Shown piece by piece: positions 1 through 8,260 of a DNA stretch of 13,372 nt. The notes below the pieces were generated by a model that searched no databases, was not told where the DNA came from, and saw only the letters and a program-made list of their open reading frames with translations. Position 1 is the first letter of the stretch. Each line of letters begins with the position of its first letter. Source of the DNA: an uncultured Pedobacter sp. GTDB lineage: Bacteria > Bacteroidota > Bacteroidia > Sphingobacteriales > Sphingobacteriaceae. Made by a program: the position numbers and the translations under genes. Where the stretch lies: assembly GCA_946478755.1 (NCBI GenBank), contig CAMLDJ010000142.1, positions 1 through 13,372 on the forward strand, given 5' to 3'.

Positions 1-1
1 T

Positions 2-973
2 CCGCACGTTACCGGACCTGCAGGGAACCGGGGAGCGAAGTTTTTACATGCCTTTATTCAGCATTGCATTTCTGGTAAAAACCATGTAACAGGGAAAACA
101 GGCACCCCGCTTGATTTTATTGCCTTTCATGCAAAAGGAAGCCCTAAGGTGGTTGATGGCCATGTCAGAATGGATATGGGCAGACAGCTCAGGGATATTT
201 ACAGCGGCTTTAACATGACGAAGGGATACCCGGAGCTTAAAAATATCCCGATTATTATCGGAGAGTCTGATCCCGAAGGTTGTGCGGCTTGTGGTATGGC
301 AACAAATCCTGAAAATGCCTATCGCAACGGCACCATGTACTCCAGTTATACTGCTGCGTCCTTTGCACGAAAATACGCGATTGCTGATTCCCTGGGGGTC
401 AATTTCTTAGGCGCCGTATCCTGGTCCTTCGAATTTGAAAATCAACCCTGGTTCTACGGATTCAGAGATTTATCTACCAATGGGGTAGATAAACCCGTTT
501 TGAATGTATTCCGCATGTTTGGACTGATGCAAGGCTCACGCGTGAAAGTACAAGCCAATCAAATGTATTCGCTCGATAAGGTTCTCGGCGCAAGTATCAG
601 GGGAGAAAAAGGAGACATCGGTAGCTTAGCCACTGTTGATGATAGGACGGCTGCGGTTATGGTCTGGAACTACCACGATGATGATGTTCCAGGTATGGCA
701 ACCGAAATCACGATCAATTTTGATGGCATACCCAAAAAAGAAGTTATGCTATCTCAGTTCCGGATAGACGATAAACACAGCAATTCTTACGAGGTCTGGA
801 AAAAGATGGGCGCTCCTCAAAATCCGTCAAAAGCTCAAATTGCCGAATTGGAAAAGAGCGGACAGCTGCAGGCATTTAAGAAGCCGGAAAAATTAAGTTT
901 TGGGAACGGAAAAGCCACAGTAAAAGTAATGCTTCCCACCCAGGGAGTGGCACTATTTAAACTCGATTGGTAA
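2..973 (+). CDS. GH39 family glycoside hydrolase, probable xylan 1,4-beta-xylosidase (5' end outside window)
   Basis: The frame is open from base 2, so the true start lies upstream; 323 codons are visible before the TAA at 971-973. The translation reads as the second half of a GH39 beta-xylosidase-type enzyme. Codons near 110-140 give LDFIAFHAKGSP, the typical GH39 barrel strand. IIIGESDPEGCAACG follows, and the Glu at 263-265 (visible residue 88) is the expected catalytic nucleophile. SWSFEFENQPWFYGFR and GVDKPVLNVFRMFGLM are further family-typical blocks. The last ~130 residues form the beta-sandwich normally found after the GH39 barrel. The acid/base Glu (NEP motif) would be upstream and cannot be checked. 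GH39 enzymes remove xylose or related sugars from the non-reducing end of glycans; the exact substrate is not readable here. It is followed after 15 bp by a pectate lyase gene, suggesting one operon for plant cell-wall breakdown. Family call is firm, activity is inferred. Confidence 0.85.
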   Translation, partial: PHVTGPAGNRGAKFLHAFIQHCISGKNHVTGKTGTPLDFIAFHAKGSPKVVDGHVRMDMGRQLRDIYSGFNMTKGYPELKNIPIIIGESDPEGCAACGMATNPENAYRNGTMYSSYTAASFARKYAIADSLGVNFLGAVSWSFEFENQPWFYGFRDLSTNGVDKPVLNVFRMFGLMQGSRVKVQANQMYSLDKVLGASIRGEKGDIGSLATVDDRTAAVMVWNYHDDDVPGMATEITINFDGIPKKEVMLSQFRIDDKHSNSYEVWKKMGAPQNPSKAQIAELEKSGQLQAFKKPEKLSFGNGKATVKVMLPTQGVALFKLDW

Positions 974-988
974 AGAAAATATCAGAAC

Positions 989-2371
989 ATGAAACCTAAA
1001 ATATTTCTTTCAATAGCAATGGTCATGCTGATAACAGGTGGCGTCTTTGCTGTTGATAAAACAAGTGCCTTCAAAACATATTACGTTGCGCCAATGGGCA
1101 ATGATTCCAATCCGGGAACAATTGAACGACCTTTCTTAACCATTCAAAAGGCGCAGGCTGCCTGTGTTCCAGGAGATACCGTGTACATCCGCGGGGGGAA
1201 ATATACCATGCAAAATAGCCAGATTGCCAAAACCGATAACCTATATGCGTATGTAACATACCTGGATAAAAGTGGAACTGATAAAGCCAGAATCCATTAT
1301 CTGGCCTACCCGGGAGAAAAGCCTGTATTTGAATTTTCGAATATTGCTCCGCCTGGATTAAGAATTACCGCTTTTTTTGTAAAAGCATCCTATATTACGA
1401 TTAAAGGATTGGATGTGAAGGGTGTTCAGACCACGATAACCTCGCATACGCAAAGTGAATGTTTTAGAAATGAAGGCAGTTGGAATAGCTATGAAGGCCT
1501 TACCATGCATGACGGAAAAGCCAACGGCTTCTATCTAACCAAGGGTGGAAATAACCTGATCTTAAACTGCGATGCCTATAACAATTGGGATGATGTTTCT
1601 GAAAACAAAAGGGGAGGCAACACAGATGGCTTTGGCTGCCACCCGAAAAGTGCCAGGTATACTGGTAATGTGTTTAAGAGTTGCAGGGCATGGTTTAACA
1701 GCGATGATGGCTTTGATTGCATCAATGCGCTAGCTTCAATCACTTTTGAAAACTGCCAGGCCTTTTACAATGGTTATTCATCATCATTTGTAAATCTGGC
1801 TGATGGGAATGGATTTAAAATGGGAGGGTTCGGCATCAAAGACCTGAAAGGAGTACCCGCTGTAATCCCACATCACCAAATTCTTTTCTGCCTGGCTGTG
1901 GGTAACAAGAGTGCAGGTTTTTATGCCAACCATCATATGGGAGGCAATACCTGGTACAACAACACGGCCTATAAAAACGGAGTTAATTTTAACATGCTCA
2001 ACAGAAGTGCAGACTTTACCAGAGATGTCCCCGGATATGCGCACGTCATGAAAAACAACCTGGGCTATAAGGCCCGCTCTAAAGAGATTAACAATATTAA
2101 TTTGCCCCTGTGCGATGCCAGTAATAACTATTTTCAGCTAAATAACGTCAAGGTTACAGATGCTGACTTTGCCAGTCTTGATGAAGCACTTTTAACACAG
2201 CGGCGAAATGCCAGCTTCGGGTTACCAGTCAGTAATTTTATGCATTTAACCAAGGGGAGCGATATCATTGATAAGGGAATAGCTATAGGTTTCAGTTATG
2301 CAGGCAAACATCCTGATCCGGGCTGCTTTGAATATGCAGATAACAAAAGCCAGGTGTCCGATAACCGGTAA
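989..2371 (+). CDS. Secreted PL9 family pectate lyase (right-handed parallel beta-helix)
   Basis: 460 residues. An N-terminal signal peptide (basic MKPK, then a hydrophobic run ending near GVFA) indicates export. Residues ~31-70 (YYVAPMGNDSNPGT ... PGDTVYIRGGKY) are the usual opening of PL9 and related beta-helix proteins. The PL9 calcium and catalytic residues are all in place: Asp213 (NTDGF), Asp239, Asp240 and Asp243 (NSDDGFD), and Lys277 (GNGFKMGG). Their spacing closely matches the Ca-binding Asp cluster and the Lys Bronsted base known for Dickeya Pel9A. The protein should cleave polygalacturonate by Ca-dependent beta-elimination outside the cytoplasm. The start ATG sits 15 bp after the GH39 stop; no strong Shine-Dalgarno is visible, as is usual in Bacteroidota. 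Length is in the normal range and no damage is seen. A rhamnogalacturonan lyase activity cannot be excluded from sequence alone. Confidence 0.88.
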   Translation: MKPKIFLSIAMVMLITGGVFAVDKTSAFKTYYVAPMGNDSNPGTIERPFLTIQKAQAACVPGDTVYIRGGKYTMQNSQIAKTDNLYAYVTYLDKSGTDKARIHYLAYPGEKPVFEFSNIAPPGLRITAFFVKASYITIKGLDVKGVQTTITSHTQSECFRNEGSWNSYEGLTMHDGKANGFYLTKGGNNLILNCDAYNNWDDVSENKRGGNTDGFGCHPKSARYTGNVFKSCRAWFNSDDGFDCINALASITFENCQAFYNGYSSSFVNLADGNGFKMGGFGIKDLKGVPAVIPHHQILFCLAVGNKSAGFYANHHMGGNTWYNNTAYKNGVNFNMLNRSADFTRDVPGYAHVMKNNLGYKARSKEINNINLPLCDASNNYFQLNNVKVTDADFASLDEALLTQRRNASFGLPVSNFMHLTKGSDIIDKGIAIGFSYAGKHPDPGCFEYADNKSQVSDNR

Positions 2372-2489
2372 TCTTTTTTAGGTAGCTGTAAGTAATTGCT
2401 GCAGAAAAACTGTCCTGTATTAGGTATGTCGATGAGGATGCAATGAATATGCTTTGCAAGCTTCATAACCATTAAAACAATATGTACTA

Positions 2490-3100
2490 ATGAAAAAAAT
2501 AACTGTATCCCTGATCATGCTCGCATTTCTTGCGCTCTCTTTCACTAAGGAAAGATCCTCAGTAATCATAAAAATCCTAAAGGTTAAAGCCCCTTTTAAC
2601 ATGCCCGATATCAAAGTTTCGGATTTTAGTAAATGCGGTAAACTGCCTATTACCGAGTTTGGTGCAGTAAAAGGAGATAAAGAAAAAACAGCTCAGGCCA
2701 AATTGAAAATGTGTTTATAGATAGTTGTACCGTAGCCGAAGGTGCAAAGTTAAACCATCTCATTTTTATCAAAACGAATGAACGCATGGGTGGATATGTG
2801 AAGAATATATATGCCTTCAATATCAAAGCCGGAAAAATTGATCTTGGGATCCTTGGCATAGAAACGGATGTCTTGTACCAGTGGAGAACTTTGGTTCCAA
2901 CGGTTGAAAAAAGGTTAACACCTATAAAAAACGTATACCTGGATAATTTACACGCATCAAGTGTGAAGTTTCTTTCCCGGATTCTGGGACAAAATGAATT
3001 GCCGGTGGCAAATATTTTCCTGAAGCGTGTTTCGGCTGACACGGTTCAAGATAAAGAACATATACACGAGCATATGATCAATTTCAAGAATGATAATTAA
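2490..3100 (+). pseudogene. GH28 polygalacturonase remnant with large internal deletion and frameshift
   Basis: Two pieces of one GH28 gene lie end to end in different frames. From ATG 2490 comes a signal-peptide-like N-terminus followed by MPDIKVSDFSKCGKL and ITEFGAVKGDKEKTAQA, the classic start of a Bacteroidota GH28 barrel (about residues 30-70); this frame stops at 2718-2720. From about 2702 another frame reads IENVFIDSCTVAEGAKLNHL, then GGYVKNIYAFNIKAGKIDLG, GIETDVLYQWRTLVPTVEKR and SRILGQNELPVANIF, the typical C-terminal ~130 residues, ending at 3098-3100. The join is near 2697-2702. Roughly 250 residues of the middle are missing against the usual ~450-480, including all catalytic blocks (NTD, DD, GHG, RIK). 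It cannot encode an active galacturonidase. The C-terminal frame could only start from GTG 2711 and is unlikely to be made. It sits 12 bp before the GH43 ATG, so the operon remains continuous. Confidence 0.87.
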
Positions 3101-3112
3101 ACGGGGTTGAAA

Positions 3113-4531
3113 ATGAGATCTAAAATAACTAAGTTATTACTGCACATCACCTTTCTGATCATTTCTCCTATGCTGATTGCTCAAACAGCCGGGAACTATG
3201 ACGCTATTTATTCAGGAGTGCCATGGTTTGATGATCATGGGAAAATTGTTAGTGCCCATGGCGCAAATATCGTTAAAGACAATGGCAAGTATTACCTTTT
3301 TGGCGAAGCACATACGGATACGAGTAATGCTTTTGCCGGTTTCAATTGTTATTCCTCTACCGATTTATACAACTGGAAATTTGAAAGTACGGCACTGCCG
3401 GTTCAGCAATCGGGCAAATTAGGGCCTAACCGGGTTGGCGAACGGGCGAAAGTAATGAGATGTCCTGAAACTGGAATGTACGTAATGTATATGCATGTTG
3501 ATACACTTGGCTATAAAGACCAGTTTGTTGGTTATGCGACTTCAAACAAAATTACCGGGCCTTATCTGTTTCAGGGAGCCTTGTTGTTTAAAGGTAATCC
3601 CATCAAAAAATGGGATATGGGTACCTTCCAGGACGAAGATGGCTCCGGGTATGTATTGATACATGGTGGTGAAATTTACAAGCTTGCCGGTGACTATAAA
3701 AGTGTGAGCGAACAGGTCAATGGAAACATGACTTCGGGCTTTGAATCACCCACATTATTCAGGAAAGATGACATTTATTACCTGCTTGGTTCACATCTTA
3801 CGAGTTGGGAGCGAAATGATAATGACTATTATACAGCAACTTCTCTTAAGGGGCCATGGACCTTTCGCGGCCCTTTTGCACCAAAAGGTTCACTAACCTG
3901 GAACTCACAATGCACCTTTGTATTGCCAATTGAAGGATCGAAAGATACTACCTATCTGTTTATGGGCGACAGGTGGTCTTTTCCTAAACAAGCATCGGCA
4001 GCCACCTATGTTTGGCAACCGCTTATCGTCTCAGAAAACCAGATTTCAATGCCAGAATACCATGAAGCCTGGACTTTAAATAGCTCAACCGGGACGGCAT
4101 CACCTAAAGAGGTTGCCGGAAAGATCATAGCTAATAACAACAAACTTCTTGTATACAAAGGAAGATGGGAACACTATTCATCTGCTGATTCAGGTAAGCT
4201 GATCAGGTCGGCCGAGAAAGGTACTTCTTTTTCAGTTACATTTAAAGGAAGACAGATCGGTTTCCATTCTTTTGCAAATCCAATGAATGGCTATGCTGCT
4301 ATCAGCTTGCTAAATCGTAAAGGCAAGGTAATGTTCTCCTCAATAGTCGATATGTATTGCAAATATGATGCGCGGGCGCTAAAGTTTATAACACCTGTTT
4401 TACCTAAGGGTGAGTATACCTTAACTGTTTCCGTCATGGCTGAGCGGGGAAATTGGTCAGATAAGCGGAAAAACAATTATGGCAGTGCGGGTAATTACAT
4501 TACACTGGATAAAGTTTTGATTTACGAATAA
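3113..4531 (+). CDS. Secreted GH43 family enzyme, exo-beta-1,3-galactanase-like, with C-terminal beta-sandwich module
   Basis: 472 residues from ATG 3113; an in-frame TTG at 3107 is less likely because the ATG directly precedes a good signal peptide (MRSKITK, hydrophobic stretch, LIAQ). Residues ~30-325 are a GH43 five-blade propeller: SAHGANIVKDNGKYYLFGEA at the first blade, GERAKVM with Glu110, WDMGTFQDEDG with Asp168, GFESPTLF with Glu211, and TWNSQCTF with Gln266. The usual GH43 catalytic Asp of blade one is absent. This is the pattern known for exo-beta-1,3-galactanases (subfamily 24 and relatives), where one Glu is the acid, another tunes its pKa, and a Gln takes the place of the Asp base. 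Residues ~340-472 form a separate Trp/Tyr-rich module of beta-sandwich type, possibly carbohydrate binding. In this cluster it would trim galactan or arabinogalactan side chains of pectin. Family is firm; substrate is inferred. Confidence 0.8.
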   Translation: MRSKITKLLLHITFLIISPMLIAQTAGNYDAIYSGVPWFDDHGKIVSAHGANIVKDNGKYYLFGEAHTDTSNAFAGFNCYSSTDLYNWKFESTALPVQQSGKLGPNRVGERAKVMRCPETGMYVMYMHVDTLGYKDQFVGYATSNKITGPYLFQGALLFKGNPIKKWDMGTFQDEDGSGYVLIHGGEIYKLAGDYKSVSEQVNGNMTSGFESPTLFRKDDIYYLLGSHLTSWERNDNDYYTATSLKGPWTFRGPFAPKGSLTWNSQCTFVLPIEGSKDTTYLFMGDRWSFPKQASAATYVWQPLIVSENQISMPEYHEAWTLNSSTGTASPKEVAGKIIANNNKLLVYKGRWEHYSSADSGKLIRSAEKGTSFSVTFKGRQIGFHSFANPMNGYAAISLLNRKGKVMFSSIVDMYCKYDARALKFITPVLPKGEYTLTVSVMAERGNWSDKRKNNYGSAGNYITLDKVLIYE

Positions 4532-4570
4532 AAATTCTAGCGAAGATGCGTACAAACTTGCGGCCGAACC

Positions 4571-4732
4571 GAAGGAATTGGAGATAAAAACGATGCTTAT
4601 GCTCAATACTTCATTGGACAGAGCTATCTGAAAGGATTAGTTAGTGATCCAAAAGTAAATGTGAACGTTGGCAATCTAACCTTTGAACCTGGCTGTAGAA
4701 ATAACTGGCATATCCATGTGTTCAAAATATGA
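4571..4732 (+). pseudogene. 5' fragment of a cupin-domain protein gene
   Basis: Between the GH43 stop and the kinase start, one frame reads GDKNDAYAQYFIGQSYL, then VNVNVGNLTFEPGCRNNWHIH, ending after three unrelated codons at TGA 4730-4732. This matches the opening ~45 residues of a small cupin family (often annotated as cupin or carboxymuconolactone-decarboxylase-like) that normally continues into a HHA...GGGQILL strand, a GDVV turn and a KHWHG block. The first metal-ligand pair (HxH) is present, but the second half of the barrel is gone. The break is near 4718, right after WHIH. No start codon of the right kind is seen upstream; the frame is closed by a TAG at 4538-4540. It is therefore a non-functional remnant. 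It is not KdgF, which has different cupin motifs. Confidence 0.72.
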
Positions 4733-4748
4733 AACCTTAGCAAATTTG
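4717..4748 (+). promoter_or_regulatory. Possible Bacteroidota-type promoter for the histidine kinase
   Basis: TGTG at 4717-4720, a 20-bp spacer, and CAAATTTG at 4741-4748 match the Bacteroidota housekeeping consensus (TTTG at -33, TAnnTTTG at -7) at 3 of 4 and 7 of 8 positions. It would give a very short leader before ATG 4762. Such matches arise by chance in AT-rich DNA, so this is only a candidate. Confidence 0.28.
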
Positions 4749-4761
4749 ATTACTTTCATGT

Positions 4762-7700
4762 ATGGAGGATTCAGACAGCATCTATAAGTCGATGATAGAC
4801 CATATCGAGGATTATGCCATCTTCCATCTGGACATTCATGGTGATATACTTACCTGGAACCCGGGTGCAGAAAAAATCAAGGGATATGGTGCTTTGGATA
4901 TCATCGGCAAAAACTTTAGCGTATTCTATACTAATGAGGATCAAAAGAACAACGTACCACAAAATATCCTGAAGGAAGCTGCCAGAAACGGCAAGTACCA
5001 ACAGGAAGGCTGGCGGGTCCGCCGGGATGGAACAATGTTCTGGGGGAATATCCTGATCATGGCTCACTATGATAACCATCAGCAAGTTACCGGCTTTACC
5101 AAAGTTGCCCATGACCTAACTGAGAAAAGGCGCCTGCAGGGAGAATTATATTCTTTAAATGCCCGGTTGGAAGAAAAGGTGGGGCTGCGCGATCGGGAGC
5201 TCAGAGAGAATGAAGCCAAATACCGCCATCTGTTTGCTTCCAACCCTCTGCCTATGTGGTTGTTTGATCTCCAGACCTTCAAGTTCCTCGATGTGAATGA
5301 TATGGCCTGCGTACATTATGGATATTCGCGCGAAGAGTTTCTGACCATGTCCGTACAGGATATCAGACCGGCCAACCAAAAAGAGCTCTTTGCTAAGGCC
5401 GACCATCCTTCAAGCCTGCATCCTGAACAATACCATCGCGGCACCTGGCAGCATTTGAAGAAGGACGGAAGCCGAATAGATGTGGAAATAGCTGCGCATG
5501 ACATTCTTTTTGAGGGGAAAAATGCCCGCATGATCGTTGTCCATGATGTTACCCAGCGCAAACGAACGGAAGAAAAACTAAGACAAAACGAATTCAACCT
5601 CGAACATGCCCAAAAAATGGCGCATTTCGGACACTGGCAGCACAGCTTCGCTACCGGAAAATCCATTTGGTCTGCTGAAGGATGCAGAATATATGGCGTT
5701 GATTTGAATGACAATGAACATTCTTATGAAAGCTGGCTGTCTTTTATTCATCCTGATGACCTTGACGAGGTAATACGCCAGAACACGCTCGCTCAGCAGA
5801 CCTTCGGCCGCACAGAGTACCATCACCGGATAGTGCTCAGAGATGGGACTATCAAACACCTCTTCTCGCAGAGCCATTATGAGTTTGATGCAAATGGCAA
5901 TCCCATTGGCCTGTATGGAGTATCACATGACGTAACTGAACAGAAGATCGCTGAACAAAAAATTGTGAGTGCAAATCGGCTATACGCGGTTTTAAGCAGC
6001 ATCAATCAGCTAATCGTACACACCGAAGATGAAGAAACACTGTTCCGTCAGGCCTGCTGTGTTGCTACAGAGAAAGGGAAGTACGACCTGGCCTGGGTAG
6101 GGATGGTTGATGAGGGAGGCACTACCATGCGCCTGCTTGCTCATAGCAACGCAAGCACGGAGGATTTGGATTACATTAACGACATTGCCTACGAAAAGAA
6201 TGGCCCAATTGCCCGGCTCCTGCAGACAGGGTCCTATCAATGTTTAAACGATACGCAATATGTGCCAGCCGGTAGCAAAATACGCGACTTTATTGCTGAT
6301 TGCAGCTATAAGTCCTTCATGTTCCTACCACTGGTTAGATCCGGGATGGTCTACGCTACCCTAAATCTCTTTTCTTATCAGCGGGATTGCTTTGATACCG
6401 ATGAGATCCTGCTATTGGAGGAAGTTGCCGGGGACATTTCTTTTGCACTGAACAATATCCAAAAGAGAAAGCAGGCCGAACAAGGGGAGAAGAAATTGCA
6501 GCACAATGAACTACGGCTGCGGCAGGCGCAGTCGATCGCACATGTTGGAAACTGGGAGCTCGACTTTTCAGTTGGACTGGCAATCTGGTCAGAAGAACAT
6601 TGCAGGATCTACGGCCTGGATCCTGCAGACAATCTTCATTCTTTTGAATCATGGCTTACTTACATCCATCCGGAGGATCTCGACTTCGTTAGGTCGACCA
6701 TCGAGGGTTCGGAGAAATCGTATAACCACGCCTCGTTCCACCATCGTATTGTGCGGAAGGATGGAAGCATCAGACATATCTATATGCATAGCCAATACGA
6801 AATAAACGCGGCTGGTGAGCCTGTCGGGCTATATGGTGTCTCGCATGACGTTACGGAGAGCAAAGAAGCAGAAGACTCTCTGGTACAATCTGAAGCAAAC
6901 GTGCGGCTCATCATGGATCTCTTACCTCAGCGGATTTTCGTCAAGGGATTGGATGGCCGGTACTTGTTTGTGAATAAAAGCTTCGCCGAACTGTATGGGA
7001 TGAGCCCAAAAGAGACAATCACCGCCTCAGGTACTGGTCAGCTTTTTAAATCACACCAGGCAGATACCTTTACCAGGGACGACCGGCAGGTGATTAGTGA
7101 AGGCAGGAAAAAGATCATTCCGGAAGAGAATTTTGTAGGCCCATCGGGCGAACGAAAGATTTTCCATGTGACCAAACTGCCATATTTTTGGGGACGCGAT
7201 CGGCGGCAAAGCGTTTTAGGCATCCTCAACGATATCACGGAGCAAAAAAAAGCCGAAGCTGAGCGCAACACTTTGCTAGCCGACATTGTACGGCGGAATG
7301 AAAGTTTGGAACAGTTTGCCTATATCATTTCACATAATCTACGCGCACCGGTGGCGAATATTCTCGCCCTTTCAGACTTATTACAACTGGTAAAAGACGA
7401 CCCGACCGAGACAGAAAAGCTATTGCAGAATCTCTCCAGATCAACAGTCAAACTGGATGAGGTAATCAGTGACCTCAATAAAATACTCCAGTCGACACAC
7501 CAAACGAGCGAAAAAAAACAAGACGTCAGCTTTTCGGATATCTGTGCCGACGTCCGGTTTAATTTGGCCGGGGTGTTAGCGGACGATGACGTAGAAATTG
7601 ATACAGATTTTTCAGCTATCGAGCAATTCTACGGCGTAAAAAGCTACCTGTACAGTATTTTTCATAACCTGATATCTAACAGCATCAAGTACAGAAAGCC

Positions 7701-8004
7701 AAATACCACAGTTCTTATCAAGATTTGCAGTCGAACTGATAATGATAAAATCGAGCTTATTTTCAAAGATAACGGTCTTGGCTTGGATCTGGGCCGAATT
7801 GATGGCGAGCTGTTCGGTCTCTATAAGCGGTTTCACTCACACGTTGAAGGAAAGGGTATGGGGCTGTATATGGTCAAGCGTCATGTTGATATGATGGACG
7901 GTGAAATCAGTGTTCAAAGTGAACCTGGCAAAGGAACTACGTTCACCATTTTATTTTCTCGAGACCTACCTATCAATGAAAGAGTACAGGGAATTATTTC
8001 GTGA
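4762..8004 (+). CDS. Multi-PAS/GAF sensor histidine kinase, soluble
   Basis: 1080 residues with no signal peptide or membrane segment, so a cytoplasmic sensor. Domain order: PAS1 ~5-125 (DYAIFHLDIHGDILTWNPGA, then HDLTEKR), PAS2 ~150-268, PAS3 ~275-395, GAF ~402-562, PAS4 ~577-702, PAS5 ~711-835, HisKA ~845-910, HATPase_c ~930-1073. The phosphoacceptor is His858 in SHNLRAPVANI. The N box is HNLISNSIKYR with Asn973. G1 is DNGLGLD with Asp1003, and G2 is GKGMGLYMVKRH. All kinase residues look intact. There is no receiver domain and no response regulator beside it, so its partner is elsewhere. PAS3 and PAS4 are clearly duplicated copies (IWSxExCRIYG, IHPxDLD, YGVSHDVTE). The signal is unknown; PAS and GAF domains bind small ligands or cofactors. 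Start ATG 4762 is followed immediately by the PAS1 helix; an ATG at 4758 is in another frame. Probably a separate transcription unit from the carbohydrate genes. Confidence 0.92.
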   Translation: MEDSDSIYKSMIDHIEDYAIFHLDIHGDILTWNPGAEKIKGYGALDIIGKNFSVFYTNEDQKNNVPQNILKEAARNGKYQQEGWRVRRDGTMFWGNILIMAHYDNHQQVTGFTKVAHDLTEKRRLQGELYSLNARLEEKVGLRDRELRENEAKYRHLFASNPLPMWLFDLQTFKFLDVNDMACVHYGYSREEFLTMSVQDIRPANQKELFAKADHPSSLHPEQYHRGTWQHLKKDGSRIDVEIAAHDILFEGKNARMIVVHDVTQRKRTEEKLRQNEFNLEHAQKMAHFGHWQHSFATGKSIWSAEGCRIYGVDLNDNEHSYESWLSFIHPDDLDEVIRQNTLAQQTFGRTEYHHRIVLRDGTIKHLFSQSHYEFDANGNPIGLYGVSHDVTEQKIAEQKIVSANRLYAVLSSINQLIVHTEDEETLFRQACCVATEKGKYDLAWVGMVDEGGTTMRLLAHSNASTEDLDYINDIAYEKNGPIARLLQTGSYQCLNDTQYVPAGSKIRDFIADCSYKSFMFLPLVRSGMVYATLNLFSYQRDCFDTDEILLLEEVAGDISFALNNIQKRKQAEQGEKKLQHNELRLRQAQSIAHVGNWELDFSVGLAIWSEEHCRIYGLDPADNLHSFESWLTYIHPEDLDFVRSTIEGSEKSYNHASFHHRIVRKDGSIRHIYMHSQYEINAAGEPVGLYGVSHDVTESKEAEDSLVQSEANVRLIMDLLPQRIFVKGLDGRYLFVNKSFAELYGMSPKETITASGTGQLFKSHQADTFTRDDRQVISEGRKKIIPEENFVGPSGERKIFHVTKLPYFWGRDRRQSVLGILNDITEQKKAEAERNTLLADIVRRNESLEQFAYIISHNLRAPVANILALSDLLQLVKDDPTETEKLLQNLSRSTVKLDEVISDLNKILQSTHQTSEKKQDVSFSDICADVRFNLAGVLADDDVEIDTDFSAIEQFYGVKSYLYSIFHNLISNSIKYRKPNTTVLIKICSRTDNDKIELIFKDNGLGLDLGRIDGELFGLYKRFHSHVEGKGMGLYMVKRHVDMMDGEISVQSEPGKGTTFTILFSRDLPINERVQGIIS

Positions 8005-8020
8005 TCTTCATAAAAGTGTT

Positions 8021-8046
8021 TCTCTTCAATAAGAGATTTGTTGTTG
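8021..8046 (+). terminator. Weak hairpin plus T-rich tail after the histidine kinase
   Basis: TCTCTT (8021-8026), loop CAAT and AAGAGA (8031-8036) form a 6-bp stem starting 16 bp after the kinase stop, followed by TTTGTTGTTG. The stem is short and AU-rich and the T tail is interrupted, so it is at best a weak intrinsic terminator. Confidence 0.38.
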
Positions 8047-8210
8047 AAGTGTAACTTAGACTATGGCGCGTTTTTAGTTTAACCCATTTTGCAATAAAAA
8101 TATGCTACAAAGAAATTTATTTAATGATACCCAAAAGAAAAAGAAGGACTTGAAAATTTGAATACATAACTTAAATAAGCGAGTGAAGCCAGCCCCTCAT
8201 CACAATTTTG

Positions 8211-8257
8211 CTTTTAATTAGTGTTGGCACCTGATTGGCGCCAACACCAATTAAAAG
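8211..8257 (-). terminator. Long inverted repeat between convergent genes, likely end of the ars operon
   Basis: CTTTTAATTAGTGTTGGC (8211-8228) pairs with GCCAACACCAATTAAAAG (8240-8257): an 18-bp stem with a single mismatch that is a G-U wobble on the minus-strand RNA, and an 11-nt loop. It starts 3 bp downstream of the metallophosphoesterase stop, so it should end or stabilise the ars transcript. Neither strand has a clean T run after the stem, so it is not a textbook intrinsic terminator; RNA-end protection is an alternative role. Confidence 0.55.
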
Positions 8258-8260
8258 ATT

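Noticed and set aside
2650..3042. Minus-strand 130-codon frame opposite the GH28 remnant
   Set aside because: The plus strand carries clear GH28 sequence over the same bases; the minus frame is a shadow.
4571..4732. KdgF-type pectin-pathway cupin
   Set aside because: Context would suit it, but the LTFEPGCRNNWHIH block belongs to a different cupin family, and the gene is truncated anyway.
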